DNA of 63,542 nt, taken from positions 1 through 63,542 of the forward strand of contig CAZJUP010000014.1 in NCBI GenBank assembly GCA_964549275.1. The letters run 5' to 3'. A program made the position numbers and the translations under genes. Under the pieces are notes generated by a model that made no database searches, was not told where the DNA came from, and saw only the letters and a program-made list of their open reading frames with translations. This stretch comes from CAZJUP01 sp964549275. Lineage in GTDB: Bacteria > Fidelibacterota > Marinisomatia > Marinisomatales > TCS55. The stretch's first letter is position 1; every line of letters starts with the position of its first letter. Shown here in pieces: positions 16,239 to 25,368 of this stretch.

Positions 16239-17087
16239 ATGAGAAGCATTTATATGATGAAATGGATATTGGCTGTCAGCATAGCCCTTGGAGGCGTTTT
16301 TGGACAGCAGAAAAAAATTATTGTTAAAAAGAAAACTGCTGAAAACGACAAGGAACGGACTGTAGATGTGGTTACCGATGGGAATGAAATGACTGTTGTC
16401 GTGGATCAGGACGGAAAAACGGAAAAGTACACGATTAACCTCTATGATAAAAAAGCACTTGGAGCATTGAAGAAAAATTTATCAGATATAGATGTGGATC
16501 TCCATACTATGATTATGGAATCAGATAATATATATACGATTCACAAGGGCGGTTACCTTGGGGTACAAATCCAAGATATGACAGACCAGTTGCGTAAATA
16601 TTTCAAAGTGAAAGGCGATGGCGGGGTTCTCATTTCTGAAGTGGTTGAAGAAAGCCCGGCAGAAAAAGCAGGGTTAAAAGCCGGAGATGTTCTTATCAAA
16701 GTTAATGATTCTAAGGTAAAGGATACAGACGACTTGCAAAGAGAAATCCGAAACAAAAAACCGGAATCAACAGTTAAGCTAACCCTCATTAGAAAAGGTC
16801 GTAAAAAAACACTGGAAGCCACTTTAGAAAAAAGTGATTCTTCTTTCTCTTGGACAGGGAAAATGCCGGGAATGAAAAACCATAAAATGCATCAGAAAAT
16901 AATGAAAAAATACGGAAAAAATCATGACATGGAATTCTTTTTAAAAGATGAAGGTGATATGACAAAACATTTTAATATGCGAAGGCTCAACTCCACGATG
17001 GATAGCGAGATAAAGAAAGAATTAAAACAATTAAAAAAAGAGCTAAACAGCTTGAAAAAAGAAATTAAAAAACTTCAAAAGTCTTAA
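16239..17087 (+). CDS. Exported PDZ-domain protein with C-terminal coiled coil
   Basis: A protein of 282 residues from ATG 16239 (ATGs at 16254 and 16257 are alternatives). The N-terminus is a signal peptide or anchor (MMKWILAVSIALGGVFG), placing it in the periplasm. A PDZ domain spans about residues 100-195, with GYLGVQIQDM, GVLISEVVEESPAEKAGLK and GDVLIKVND typical of DegP/HtrA-like PDZs. There is no protease domain before it. The C-terminus is a Lys-rich amphipathic helix with heptad-like repeats of LKKELKQL type. It may bind unfolded envelope proteins or a protease; this is inference. Confidence 0.82.
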   Translation: MRSIYMMKWILAVSIALGGVFGQQKKIIVKKKTAENDKERTVDVVTDGNEMTVVVDQDGKTEKYTINLYDKKALGALKKNLSDIDVDLHTMIMESDNIYTIHKGGYLGVQIQDMTDQLRKYFKVKGDGGVLISEVVEESPAEKAGLKAGDVLIKVNDSKVKDTDDLQREIRNKKPESTVKLTLIRKGRKKTLEATLEKSDSSFSWTGKMPGMKNHKMHQKIMKKYGKNHDMEFFLKDEGDMTKHFNMRRLNSTMDSEIKKELKQLKKELNSLKKEIKKLQKS

Positions 17088-17120
17088 CCCTTACCTCTTT
17101 TCGTTAAGACCCTCTTCTAA

Positions 17121-17160
17121 AAAGGCCTGGATTCGGTGACGTGACCCGGGCCTTTCTTTT
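17121..17160 (+). terminator. Rho-independent terminator after the PDZ gene
   Basis: AAAGGCCTGG at 17121-17130 pairs with CCCGGGCCTTT ending about 17155, with one mismatch, followed by CTTTT. It lies 34 bases after the PDZ gene stop. Confidence 0.7.
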
Positions 17161-17239
17161 ATTTGCTACTGTTGGAAGAAAATACACACTTCTTTTTTAC
17201 AGTTCTCAATAAATTGCGCAACTTATATTCCATGGATTT

Positions 17240-19492
17240 ATGAAACATATGTTCTCCAGAATTGTCCTACTGATTGCGGTAACTTCTTTAACCGGGCAAA
17301 GCCCCATATGGCCTACCAGTGCAAGCTATACACTTTCTTCTAATTTTGGAGAATTTAGATCCACAGGGTATCACATGGGATTGGATATAAAAACAAAAGG
17401 AAAAGAAGGATTTCCGGTTTATGCTGTTGAGGAGGGATATATTTCCAGAATGGTGGCCAATTTTAATGGATTTGGCAAAGCTCTTTACCTGACGACGACG
17501 GACGGGCATATTGCCGTTTTTGCCCATTTGAGCCGATTTTCACCTAAGTTAGAAACACGGCTGAAAAAAGAACAAGACAGTGGGAAATCTTATCTGGTGA
17601 ATCACTATTTCAAAAAAAATGAGTTTCCGGTAAAAAAGGAAACTGTAATCGGGTTTACAGGAAACACAGGGAATTCGTTTGGCCCCCATCTGCATTTTGA
17701 ATATCGAAACAATCAGGATCAGCCACTGAATCCTCTAAAAAATGGATTTTCTTTGGAGGATAGACTTTCGCCTCAAATGGATGAGATTTCTTTTGTACCA
17801 CTCAGTCCTTATGCATGGCTAAACGGAAGCCAGCTTTCACAGGTATTCCCACTTTTCAGGGATAAAACAGGAGTTTACCATTTACCGGATACAATAAATG
17901 TTTCCGGGAGAATAGGAATAGCGGTAAAAGCCTTTGATAAACGGCAAGGCGCGAAGAACATTTATCAGCCTTCAGAATTGTCGTTATGGGTAGATGGAAA
18001 AAAATATTACTCCCTTAATTTTGACAAACTGGATTATCGGTTGATGCCTACAGCGAATTATGTGAAAAATTATAAAAGTGCTCGTCTAAATCTGGGGAAT
18101 TTCATTAATCTATACCGAAAAGAAACAACGCCATCTATTCCGATACATTCGGATGAATTGATGGGTATATTAGATCTGACTCCAGGGTATCACCACATTA
18201 AAATCAATGTTATCGATGCTGTTGGAAATACAAGCGTTGCCCAAGGGGTTGTTTTTTCTATGCCTCCCTTTGAGCTGTCCGGAGAATTAATGGAAATATC
18301 AGCGGATTCTGCAACTTTCCGGTTTGAACCAAAAACATTGGCAATTCCAATAAAAAAAATAATCTGTTACAGTTTTACGCCATTCGGGTTTGCAGACAAA
18401 AAGATTGAGTTTTTCAATTCGCGCTTTGAGGATGGATATCTATTCTTGACACTGCCAAAAAAACAAATTAGACGCAAGGTCCTTCAGTTCTTTGCTGTCA
18501 ATAAACTAGGGGCACGTTCAAAGCCTTTTCATTGGATTAACGAATCCATATATGGGGATCATTTAAGCGTAGATGTAGATTTGGAAGTGCGACAAACAGA
18601 AGCCGGAGTTATGCTCCAGGTTCAGGCAAAAAAGGTCATTAAAGAAAAAGTTTCCCTCAGGTTAAAAGGAGCAGTGAAATATGATGTTTTGTCCATGGAT
18701 CAAATTCGGCCCGCGGTTTATTTGTCGGAGCCAGTATCCCCGAATCGGTTTGAGGATGTTCAAATTATTGAGGTACTATTGTCTGGAGATGTGAAAAGGC
18801 AAATAGTCTTCGATTTTCCTTATACGGTTGCTGTTCCCGAAACCATAACAACAGCGTTATCTCAGGATAAAAATTGCTCTATTTTCATTCAACCCAATAC
18901 ATTTACAGATACTGTATTAACTTGGATTGAACCAGTTCACACACATGCTTCCGCAGTAACAGGACTGTTAAAATCAAAAGTGTATCAGCTTCAACCTTTT
19001 GACACTCCTCTTTTACAGCCCTTAAAAGTAGGAATTCGATATCATGCCCGGGAAAAATATGATCCAACCCTGCATTTGTATTATTATGATTCTAAGGAGG
19101 GATGGACATTTATTCCTACAACGGTTAATAAAACGAAACGGGTCTTAACTGGCGAAGTAAAACATTTAGATGCCATTGCCATTCTTCAGGATGTAACACC
19201 GCCAACTTTTAAATCTTTACACCCCGGGAACGGGGGGCGGTATCCGGCCTTGGAGGTGGATGAGATAAGGGTAGTTGTAGAGGATAAATTATCTGGAATT
19301 AATTCTGAGGAAAACTCAATTGCGCTGGAATTGGACGGAAACCCTCTGCGATTTGCATATCAACCCCGAAAGAAAGAAGTATCTTTTATGCTGGAACAAC
19401 CCCTTTCCCCTGGAAAACATTTCCTGCATATCCGCATATCCGATCGTGCCGGGAACAGTACAGACAAAACCATTTCATTTGATATTTATTGA
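17240..19492 (+). CDS. M23-family (LytM) peptidase with long C-terminal extension
   Basis: Exported zinc endopeptidase of the M23 family, 750 residues, likely acting on peptidoglycan in the periplasm. Signal peptide at 1-20. Zinc ligands: His45 and Asp49 in HMGLD, and His152 in HLHFE; His96 (FAHLS) and His150 are the catalytic-site histidines. The catalytic domain ends near residue 165. The remaining 580 residues are beta-rich, with Ig-like strands, and no further domain is recognised; near residue 650 a GRYPALEVDEIRV-like stretch resembles bacterial Ig domains. The next gene overlaps the stop by one base (TGATG). Confidence 0.88.
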   Translation: MKHMFSRIVLLIAVTSLTGQSPIWPTSASYTLSSNFGEFRSTGYHMGLDIKTKGKEGFPVYAVEEGYISRMVANFNGFGKALYLTTTDGHIAVFAHLSRFSPKLETRLKKEQDSGKSYLVNHYFKKNEFPVKKETVIGFTGNTGNSFGPHLHFEYRNNQDQPLNPLKNGFSLEDRLSPQMDEISFVPLSPYAWLNGSQLSQVFPLFRDKTGVYHLPDTINVSGRIGIAVKAFDKRQGAKNIYQPSELSLWVDGKKYYSLNFDKLDYRLMPTANYVKNYKSARLNLGNFINLYRKETTPSIPIHSDELMGILDLTPGYHHIKINVIDAVGNTSVAQGVVFSMPPFELSGELMEISADSATFRFEPKTLAIPIKKIICYSFTPFGFADKKIEFFNSRFEDGYLFLTLPKKQIRRKVLQFFAVNKLGARSKPFHWINESIYGDHLSVDVDLEVRQTEAGVMLQVQAKKVIKEKVSLRLKGAVKYDVLSMDQIRPAVYLSEPVSPNRFEDVQIIEVLLSGDVKRQIVFDFPYTVAVPETITTALSQDKNCSIFIQPNTFTDTVLTWIEPVHTHASAVTGLLKSKVYQLQPFDTPLLQPLKVGIRYHAREKYDPTLHLYYYDSKEGWTFIPTTVNKTKRVLTGEVKHLDAIAILQDVTPPTFKSLHPGNGGRYPALEVDEIRVVVEDKLSGINSEENSIALELDGNPLRFAYQPRKKEVSFMLEQPLSPGKHFLHIRISDRAGNSTDKTISFDIY

Positions 19493-20142
19493 TGTTTTTT
19501 CCTTATAAAGACGACAATCCAAAGATCCTTATTCCCTATATAACCTATGGTATTATTGCCTTAAATGCTTTGGTGTTTTTATTTCAGTTTGGATTAGATC
19601 TTTCAAATCCAAATGAGGCAAGGGGTTTTATTTATGTGTTTGGACTTGTTCCGGCAGAATTTTCCGTTTTATCGATGATAACATCTATGTTTCTCCATGG
19701 GGGGTTTGCCCACTTTCTCGGTAATATGTGGTTTTTATGGATATTTGGAGATAATGTAGAAAGCACTTTGGGGCATCTGCGATTTTTGCTGTTTTATCTG
19801 CTTTGCGGTGTGGCTGCTACATTGGCTCAGACCTTGATCAATCCAGAGTCTACCATTCCGATGGTGGGAGCCAGTGGTGCCATTGCAGGAGTTTTGGGGA
19901 CGTATATGGTTCGCTTTCCCCGGGCAAAAGTTCATGTGTTTATCTTTTTTATTTTTATAACCACAATTCGGGTTCCGGCCTATATTGTTTTAGGTTTTTG
20001 GTTTTTTAATCAGTTGACAAATGGATTGGGATCGCTAGGACTGGACACAACCGGAGGTGTAGCGTGGTTCGCTCATATTGGTGGTTTTATTGCTGGCATT
20101 ATACTTCAACATGTTTTTAAGCTTATACGGTTGGAAAACTAG
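19492..20142 (+). CDS. Rhomboid-family intramembrane serine protease
   Basis: Six-to-seven-helix membrane protease cleaving transmembrane substrates. The catalytic dyad is Ser128 in GASGAIAG and His195 in WFAHIGGF, and the HGGFAHFLGNM block near residue 69 is the conserved loop of the fold. 216 residues from the ATG at 19492, which overlaps the upstream TGA; the TTG at 19489 is an alternative one codon earlier. Co-translated with the M23 peptidase, so it may act on the same envelope pathway; its substrate is unknown. Confidence 0.94.
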   Translation: MFFPYKDDNPKILIPYITYGIIALNALVFLFQFGLDLSNPNEARGFIYVFGLVPAEFSVLSMITSMFLHGGFAHFLGNMWFLWIFGDNVESTLGHLRFLLFYLLCGVAATLAQTLINPESTIPMVGASGAIAGVLGTYMVRFPRAKVHVFIFFIFITTIRVPAYIVLGFWFFNQLTNGLGSLGLDTTGGVAWFAHIGGFIAGIILQHVFKLIRLEN

Positions 20143-20157
20143 CAACAAAAGAAATAC

Positions 20158-21360
20158 ATGCCATCTAAAGTAAATATCCATCGAAGTCTATTTATTTCCA
20201 TTCTGGTATTTTTCATCGGATGTGAAGACTCAAAAGACAAAATATGCGATCCGGATACCGGCAGGGGCCAGGTGGTCTCTGTTGTGTCCATGGGGACAAT
20301 AACCGCAGTTTATCTGCAGGAACAATTGGATAGTTGGAAAATTGATATCGGAGTTGTGCCAAAATTTAATGTGAATGTTTTTTCAGTAGTTTATGAAACA
20401 GTGGATTGGAATGGCGAGGTTCGCCAAGCTTCCGGCGCCATGTATATTCCCAAGGATGAATCAGAAAAGGGGTTTCCTATTTACAGTGGACATCATGGAA
20501 CAGAATCCAGGCGGGAAAATGTAGCCTCAGTAGTCCCCCTGCGGGGATTTGATGCTCTTTTTGCTGCTTCTACAGGTTATGTGTCTCTGGCTCCTGATTA
20601 TTTGGGTATGGGAATTTCCATAGATGTTTTTCATCCGTATATCCATGCCAGTGTTGCTGACGGTGTCATTGACTTTATCCGGGCAGCTAGAAATTACTGC
20701 TGTTTGAATGATATTCCTTTAAATGGCCAGTTATTTCTTGCTGGTTATTCTGAAGGTGGTTATGTGACAATGGCAACCCACAAAGCTATGGAGGAAAATT
20801 TTTCTGATGAGTTTAAAGTGACAGCTTCCGCACCTATGGCTGGACCTCATGACATCATGAACCAGGCAAACTGGATTTTATCTTCAGACTCATTTGCATA
20901 TCCTGCGTATGCAGGATATATTGCCAAGTCTTATCTGTCAATCTATCAATGGGATAAACAATATTCGGATTATTTTAAGGAACCCTATGCGGGGAAAATC
21001 CACAATTTGTTTGACGGGGAAAAAACCATAGGACAAATCAATGATGAACTTGTGGAAAAAACCTCCGAGCTTTATGCGGATAACTTCTTATCCGGGTATT
21101 TTGGAGATGGAGAAAAAGAACTAAAAAATGCCTATAGGGAAAACAGTGTCCACGATTGGTATCCAAAGGCGCCCATCAAATTATTCCATGGAGATAAAGA
21201 TGATGCTGTTCATTATGAATGCTCTGTGATAGCCTACAACAAGATAAAAACTAACGGCGGAGACATTTCGTTGGTGACCATTCCAGGGGCGGATCATGGT
21301 GGTGCGGTATTTGAATCAATGGCTGGGGCAAAAGCCTGGTTTGACTCTTTAAAAAAATGA
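20158..21360 (+). CDS. Lipoprotein alpha/beta hydrolase (secretory lipase-like)
   Basis: A 400-residue exported lipoprotein: hydrophobic N-terminus and lipobox FIGC with acylated Cys22. The alpha/beta hydrolase nucleophile is Ser198 in GYSEGG; the acid and His lie in the HGDKDD and GADHGG blocks near the end. The pattern (oxyanion region YSGHHGT near 109, SLAPDYLG near 143) resembles the secretory lipase/prolyl-oligopeptidase-like group. Substrate unknown. It starts 16 bases after the rhomboid gene and overlaps cdd by four bases. Confidence 0.86.
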   Translation: MPSKVNIHRSLFISILVFFIGCEDSKDKICDPDTGRGQVVSVVSMGTITAVYLQEQLDSWKIDIGVVPKFNVNVFSVVYETVDWNGEVRQASGAMYIPKDESEKGFPIYSGHHGTESRRENVASVVPLRGFDALFAASTGYVSLAPDYLGMGISIDVFHPYIHASVADGVIDFIRAARNYCCLNDIPLNGQLFLAGYSEGGYVTMATHKAMEENFSDEFKVTASAPMAGPHDIMNQANWILSSDSFAYPAYAGYIAKSYLSIYQWDKQYSDYFKEPYAGKIHNLFDGEKTIGQINDELVEKTSELYADNFLSGYFGDGEKELKNAYRENSVHDWYPKAPIKLFHGDKDDAVHYECSVIAYNKIKTNGGDISLVTIPGADHGGAVFESMAGAKAWFDSLKK

Positions 21361-21740
21361 AATCCCTGGTTCAAATGGCCATAGGTATGCGGACAAAGTC
21401 CCATGCACCTTATTCGAATTACAAAGTTGGAGCAGCCGTTTTAGCTGAAGATGGGACTGTTATCGGCGGATGCAATGTGGAAAATGCCAGTTACGGACTT
21501 TCTATTTGTGCCGAAAGGACGGCATTATTTACTGCAATAGCAGAAGGTCATCACTCTTTTAAAGCATTGGCAGTATCCACAGAAAACGGCGGTTCACCAT
21601 GCGGGGCTTGTCGCCAGGTTATCTGGGAATTGTGCGGAGATATCCCGGTTTATATTTCTGATAAAAACGGAGTGTTGCGAGAAACCACAAGTCAAGCGTT
21701 ATTACCTGATGCCTTTGATTCAAAAAAACTAACGGATTAA
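21357..21740 (+). CDS. cdd: Cytidine deaminase
   Basis: Homotetrameric zinc enzyme converting cytidine and deoxycytidine to uridine forms. Zinc ligands are Cys51, Cys82 and Cys85 with catalytic Glu53 (CAER, PCGACRQ); substrate-binding NVENASYG at 40-47. 127 residues is normal for the short type. The ATG overlaps the hydrolase stop by four bases. It opens the nucleoside salvage cluster. Confidence 0.96.
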   Translation: MKSLVQMAIGMRTKSHAPYSNYKVGAAVLAEDGTVIGGCNVENASYGLSICAERTALFTAIAEGHHSFKALAVSTENGGSPCGACRQVIWELCGDIPVYISDKNGVLRETTSQALLPDAFDSKKLTD

Positions 21741-21763
21741 GATGAAATGCGGAAAACAGGGGG

Positions 21764-21782
21764 AGCCTTAAATTTGGCTTTT
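21764..21782 (+). terminator. Possible weak terminator after cdd
   Basis: AGCC-N9-GGCT hairpin followed by TTT, 24 bases past the cdd stop. The stem is only 4 bp, so a functional stop is doubtful. The rest of the 182-base gap before udk contains no other gene that I can support. Confidence 0.3.
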
Positions 21783-21922
21783 ACACTTATATCCCAAAAG
21801 TTTTCTACCCAAGAATTATTTTTACTCTCTCCAGGCTTCCCTTCTAAGAAACAAGCTTGTCTGAAGGTGGTTCGAGAAGACAAGGGGAAAAACTCATGGG
21901 ACTCCCCCCGGGGGATGGTGCC

Positions 21923-22543
21923 ATGAGTAAATCACCGATTCTGATCGGTATAGCCGGAGGAACAGGGTCCGGAAAAACCTCCATAGCTAACCAGCTATTA
22001 CAAGAATATGGTGAAGGGGAAGTCATGGTTATCGAACAAGATGCCTATTATAAGGATTTATCTGACCTTACCCTTGAAGAGAGACATCAGCAGAATTTTG
22101 ACCACCCTGATTCCATTGATATTGAATTATTTAACCATCATTTAATCGGGCTCATCAAGGGGTTGGATGTCGAAATTCCCGTTTATGATTTCTCTACACA
22201 CCTGCGGAAGAATGCAGTGTTGACCGTAAAACCCCACCACGTTATCGTTATAGAAGGGATTTTAGCGCTGCACTTTCCGGTGCTCAGAGAATTAATGGAT
22301 ATCAAAATTTATGTCGAAACTCCAGCAGACATCAGATTTATACGAAGGGTGACTCGGGATGTTGAAGAACGAGGCAGAACTGTACAATCTGTCATTGATC
22401 AATATTTGAAAACCGTTCGCCCCATGCACGAACAATTTGTGGAACCATCAAAATTTTATGCCGATATTATTATACCAGAAGGGGGCAGAAATAGTGTTGC
22501 TATAGACCTGTTAAGAACTAAAATAGACGCCATTTTACCTTAA
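21923..22543 (+). CDS. udk: Uridine kinase
   Basis: P-loop kinase converting uridine and cytidine to UMP and CMP. The Walker A GGTGSGKT lies at about 12-19, then the QDAYYKDL substrate block, NFDHPDSID, and a lid region RRVTRDVEERGR. The 206-residue form from ATG 21923 fits the family; GGGGGA stands 7 bases upstream. A GTG at 21857 would add 22 non-conserved residues, rejected. Downstream are tdk and a nucleoside transporter. Confidence 0.94.
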   Translation: MSKSPILIGIAGGTGSGKTSIANQLLQEYGEGEVMVIEQDAYYKDLSDLTLEERHQQNFDHPDSIDIELFNHHLIGLIKGLDVEIPVYDFSTHLRKNAVLTVKPHHVIVIEGILALHFPVLRELMDIKIYVETPADIRFIRRVTRDVEERGRTVQSVIDQYLKTVRPMHEQFVEPSKFYADIIIPEGGRNSVAIDLLRTKIDAILP

Positions 22544-22612
22544 TCGATTTAAAGAAATCACCAAATTCATAAAACAATATTCTCAAATAAGAACAGGATG
22601 TAATTTTAATCC

Positions 22613-23179
22613 ATGACATTAACACCAAAAGATTCCGGCTGGATAGAAGTCATCTGTGGCAGCATGTTTAGTGGAAAAACAGAAGAACTAATCCGACGGT
22701 TGCGTCGGTCGGAAATCGCAAAAATGAAAACCATGATATTTAAACCACATATTGATGACAGATTCAGCACAGATGAAATCGTATCCCATAATAAATCCAA
22801 GCTAAATTCTATTCCTGTAAATAATGTAGAAGATATTATAGAGCTTGCAAAAGAGGCAGAAGTTGTAGGGTTGGATGAAGCCCAGTTTTTTGGCCGTACC
22901 CTTATTACCGTTTGTAAAACCTTAGCCGCTGAAGGGAAACGCGTTGTTGTTGCCGGGTTGGATACTGATTATAGGGGAAAGCCCTTTGGCCCTATGCCTC
23001 AAATCATGTGCGAAGCTGATTATTTGGATAAATTTCGGGCAATTTGCGTAAAATGCGGAAACCCCGCTTCTTATACACAACGCATTACAGCTGATTCTGC
23101 TCAGGTTGTGATTGGCGAGAGTGACATATATGAAGCACGATGCAGAAATTGTTATACACCACCGGAGGATGAAGTATGA
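22613..23179 (+). CDS. tdk: Thymidine kinase (type II)
   Basis: Salvage enzyme phosphorylating thymidine. P-loop GSMFSGKT at 16-23, catalytic Glu89 in GLDEAQF, and a structural zinc site from CVKC and CRNC near the C-terminus. 188 residues. The nucleoside transporter starts inside its end (4-base ATGA overlap) with GGAGG just before, so the two are translated together. Confidence 0.96.
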   Translation: MTLTPKDSGWIEVICGSMFSGKTEELIRRLRRSEIAKMKTMIFKPHIDDRFSTDEIVSHNKSKLNSIPVNNVEDIIELAKEAEVVGLDEAQFFGRTLITVCKTLAAEGKRVVVAGLDTDYRGKPFGPMPQIMCEADYLDKFRAICVKCGNPASYTQRITADSAQVVIGESDIYEARCRNCYTPPEDEV

Positions 23180-24795
23180 ACCTTATGAGTATAGCGGGCC
23201 TCATATCCCTTTTGGGGATTGCTGCTGCCATGTCTTATCATTTTAAACAGATAAAGCTCAGACCTATTATTTGGGGGCTGGGACTTCAATTTATTTTTGC
23301 ACTGATTATTTTAAGAAGCGATTATCTCAGCTTTACAGGGATGGGGCTTTTAGGGCTTCTTTTATTAACTTATCTTCTTCAAAAGGATGATAAAATATTT
23401 GGTGGTGGTATTAAAAGCATCCTAGTCTTGACAGCTGGCGGATTAGCCTTAGGCTACGGAGCAAGCTTTCTGGGCAAAGGGACGGGCTATCTTCTTTTAA
23501 TTTTACTGTTAGCTATGATTTTAAACAATTGGATGAAATGGGCGCAGGACTATCAAAGATATATCAGCGGCTTGTTTGTAATTGTTGGCATTAGCTATAT
23601 GATTACCCACGGGATTACAGGCCAATATATATTTAAAACATTCAGTGATAAAATAGCCTATTTTTTAAATTTATCAGATTACGGAGCCCAATTCCTATTC
23701 GGACACTTGACGAATGCGGATTATTTTTTTACTGCACCCAATTCCAGTTGGCCCGGTTTTGGATTTCAATTTGCATTTAAAGTCCTTCCTACAATCATCT
23801 TTTTTGGTGGATTCATGAGTGTCCTTTATTATTATGGTATCATGCAAAAACTCATCGAAACCATCAGTCATTTTATGCGTTGGACTATTGGTACAAGTGG
23901 GGCAGAAACGTTATCTTGCAGTGCCAATATTTTTGTGGGTCAAACGGAAGCGCCCCTATTGATTAAACCATTTTTGGATCAAATGACAAAATCAGAACTG
24001 TTGACTATAATGGTTGGAGGATTCGCAACCATAGCTGGCGGTGTTTTAGCAGGGTATATTTCCATGGGAGTGCCAGCAGGGCATTTAGTGGCAGCCAGTG
24101 TCATGTCTGCTCCGGCTGCTTTGGTGATTGGTAAAATTATTTATCCAGAAACCGAACATTCTGTAACAGCTGGAGATGTTGAATTACCTAGGATAACTGT
24201 GGGGTCCAATGCTGTTGAGTCGGCTTCAAATGGAATTACAGACGGATTAAAGCTTGCGGTCAATGTTGGAGCAATGTTAATTGGGTTCATTGCTTTAATT
24301 GCTGTAATAGACTTGGCTTTGAATTGGTTCGATGGCTTGATTGATGGCCGATGGTTTAAGGGAGAATATATTCAATATGCAGCAGCAGGTCTTTCACCGG
24401 CGAAAGGAGAATTTGTCGGATATTTCCCCGGGTCTCTGCAGACCTTGTTTGGAACGATTTTTTCTCCTTTAGCTTATTTAATGGGAGTCCCATGGAATGA
24501 TGCCGGTGCGGTGGGGAATCTGCTGGGGATAAAAGTTTCTTTGAATGAATTTGTTGCCTTCGGAACTTTGGGCGGGTATATCGCAGATGGAGTCATTGGA
24601 GATCGGGCCATAATTATTTCGACTTACGCATTGTGCGGATTTGCCAATTTTGGGTCCATTGGCATTCAAATTGGAGGAATTAGTGCTATCTCACCAAAAC
24701 GAAAAACCGATTTGGCAAAAGTAGGCGTCAAGGCCATGTTCGGTGGAGCACTGGCTTCTTGGTTAACCGCAACAATTGCAGGCATATTATTGTAG
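23176..24795 (+). CDS. Concentrative nucleoside transporter (CNT/NupC family)
   Basis: Inner-membrane cation-coupled nucleoside symporter. At 539 residues it is longer than E. coli NupC (about 400), mostly from extra segments in the N-terminal half and the region around residues 390-420. Family signatures: the GQTEAPLL motif near residue 255, the GFATIAGGVLAGY block, and TLGG-IADGVIGDRA in the C-terminal half. About 12 or more hydrophobic segments. It supplies nucleosides for the adjacent Cdd, Udk and Tdk enzymes. Specificity (pyrimidine or purine) cannot be read. Confidence 0.93.
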   Translation: MNLMSIAGLISLLGIAAAMSYHFKQIKLRPIIWGLGLQFIFALIILRSDYLSFTGMGLLGLLLLTYLLQKDDKIFGGGIKSILVLTAGGLALGYGASFLGKGTGYLLLILLLAMILNNWMKWAQDYQRYISGLFVIVGISYMITHGITGQYIFKTFSDKIAYFLNLSDYGAQFLFGHLTNADYFFTAPNSSWPGFGFQFAFKVLPTIIFFGGFMSVLYYYGIMQKLIETISHFMRWTIGTSGAETLSCSANIFVGQTEAPLLIKPFLDQMTKSELLTIMVGGFATIAGGVLAGYISMGVPAGHLVAASVMSAPAALVIGKIIYPETEHSVTAGDVELPRITVGSNAVESASNGITDGLKLAVNVGAMLIGFIALIAVIDLALNWFDGLIDGRWFKGEYIQYAAAGLSPAKGEFVGYFPGSLQTLFGTIFSPLAYLMGVPWNDAGAVGNLLGIKVSLNEFVAFGTLGGYIADGVIGDRAIIISTYALCGFANFGSIGIQIGGISAISPKRKTDLAKVGVKAMFGGALASWLTATIAGILL

Positions 24796-24805
24796 AGAAG
24801 AGGTA

Positions 24806-25366
24806 ATGAGACTGTTATTTATGGGGCCTCCCGGTGTGGGAAAAGGAACTCAGGCAGAGAGAATTGAAAAGCACTTTAACATCGTTCATTTATCTACGGG
24901 AGAAATACTTCGAGAGGAAATGAAAGCAGAAACACCAGTGGGAATACAGGCAAAAGTTTACTGCGATTCCGGGCAATTGGTCCCGGACTATATTTTATTG
25001 GATATTATTGAGAACCGATTAGCTCAAGAAGATTGTAAGAACGGATATTTATTAGATGGGTTTCCTAGAACACTTCCTCAAGCCGAAGGATTGGATAATA
25101 TCTTAAATCAATTAAATCAAAATCTGGATTGTGCCATCAGTTTAACCGCAGACGAAGATGAATTGGTGCGCCGGTTGGTTCAAAGGAGGAAAGAGTCGGG
25201 ACGGACAGATGACACAGAAGAAATCATTCAACAGCGGCAAAAGGTTTATTGGAAACAAACGGCTCCTTTACTGGACTTTTATAAGAAAAAAGGGTTACTA
25301 AAGGAAGTTGATGGCATCGGAGAAATTTTGGAAATAACCAAAAGAATTTTAAATGTATTGAATTGA
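24806..25366 (+). CDS. adk: Adenylate kinase (short-lid type)
   Basis: Converts AMP and ATP to two ADP. 186 residues from the ATG at 24806, with GAAGAGG upstream. P-loop GPPGVGKGT at 7-15, NMP-binding HLSTGEILR, DGFPRT and a short lid (RRKESGRTDD) without the zinc fingers of long-lid forms. The 24776 start would overlap the transporter and is rejected. Confidence 0.95.
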   Translation: MRLLFMGPPGVGKGTQAERIEKHFNIVHLSTGEILREEMKAETPVGIQAKVYCDSGQLVPDYILLDIIENRLAQEDCKNGYLLDGFPRTLPQAEGLDNILNQLNQNLDCAISLTADEDELVRRLVQRRKESGRTDDTEEIIQQRQKVYWKQTAPLLDFYKKKGLLKEVDGIGEILEITKRILNVLN

Positions 25367-25368
25367 AT

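Noticed and set aside
21900..21915. CCCCCC/GGGGG palindrome before udk as a terminator.
   Set aside because: No loop and no T-tract; the G-run is better read as the ribosome-binding site of udk.
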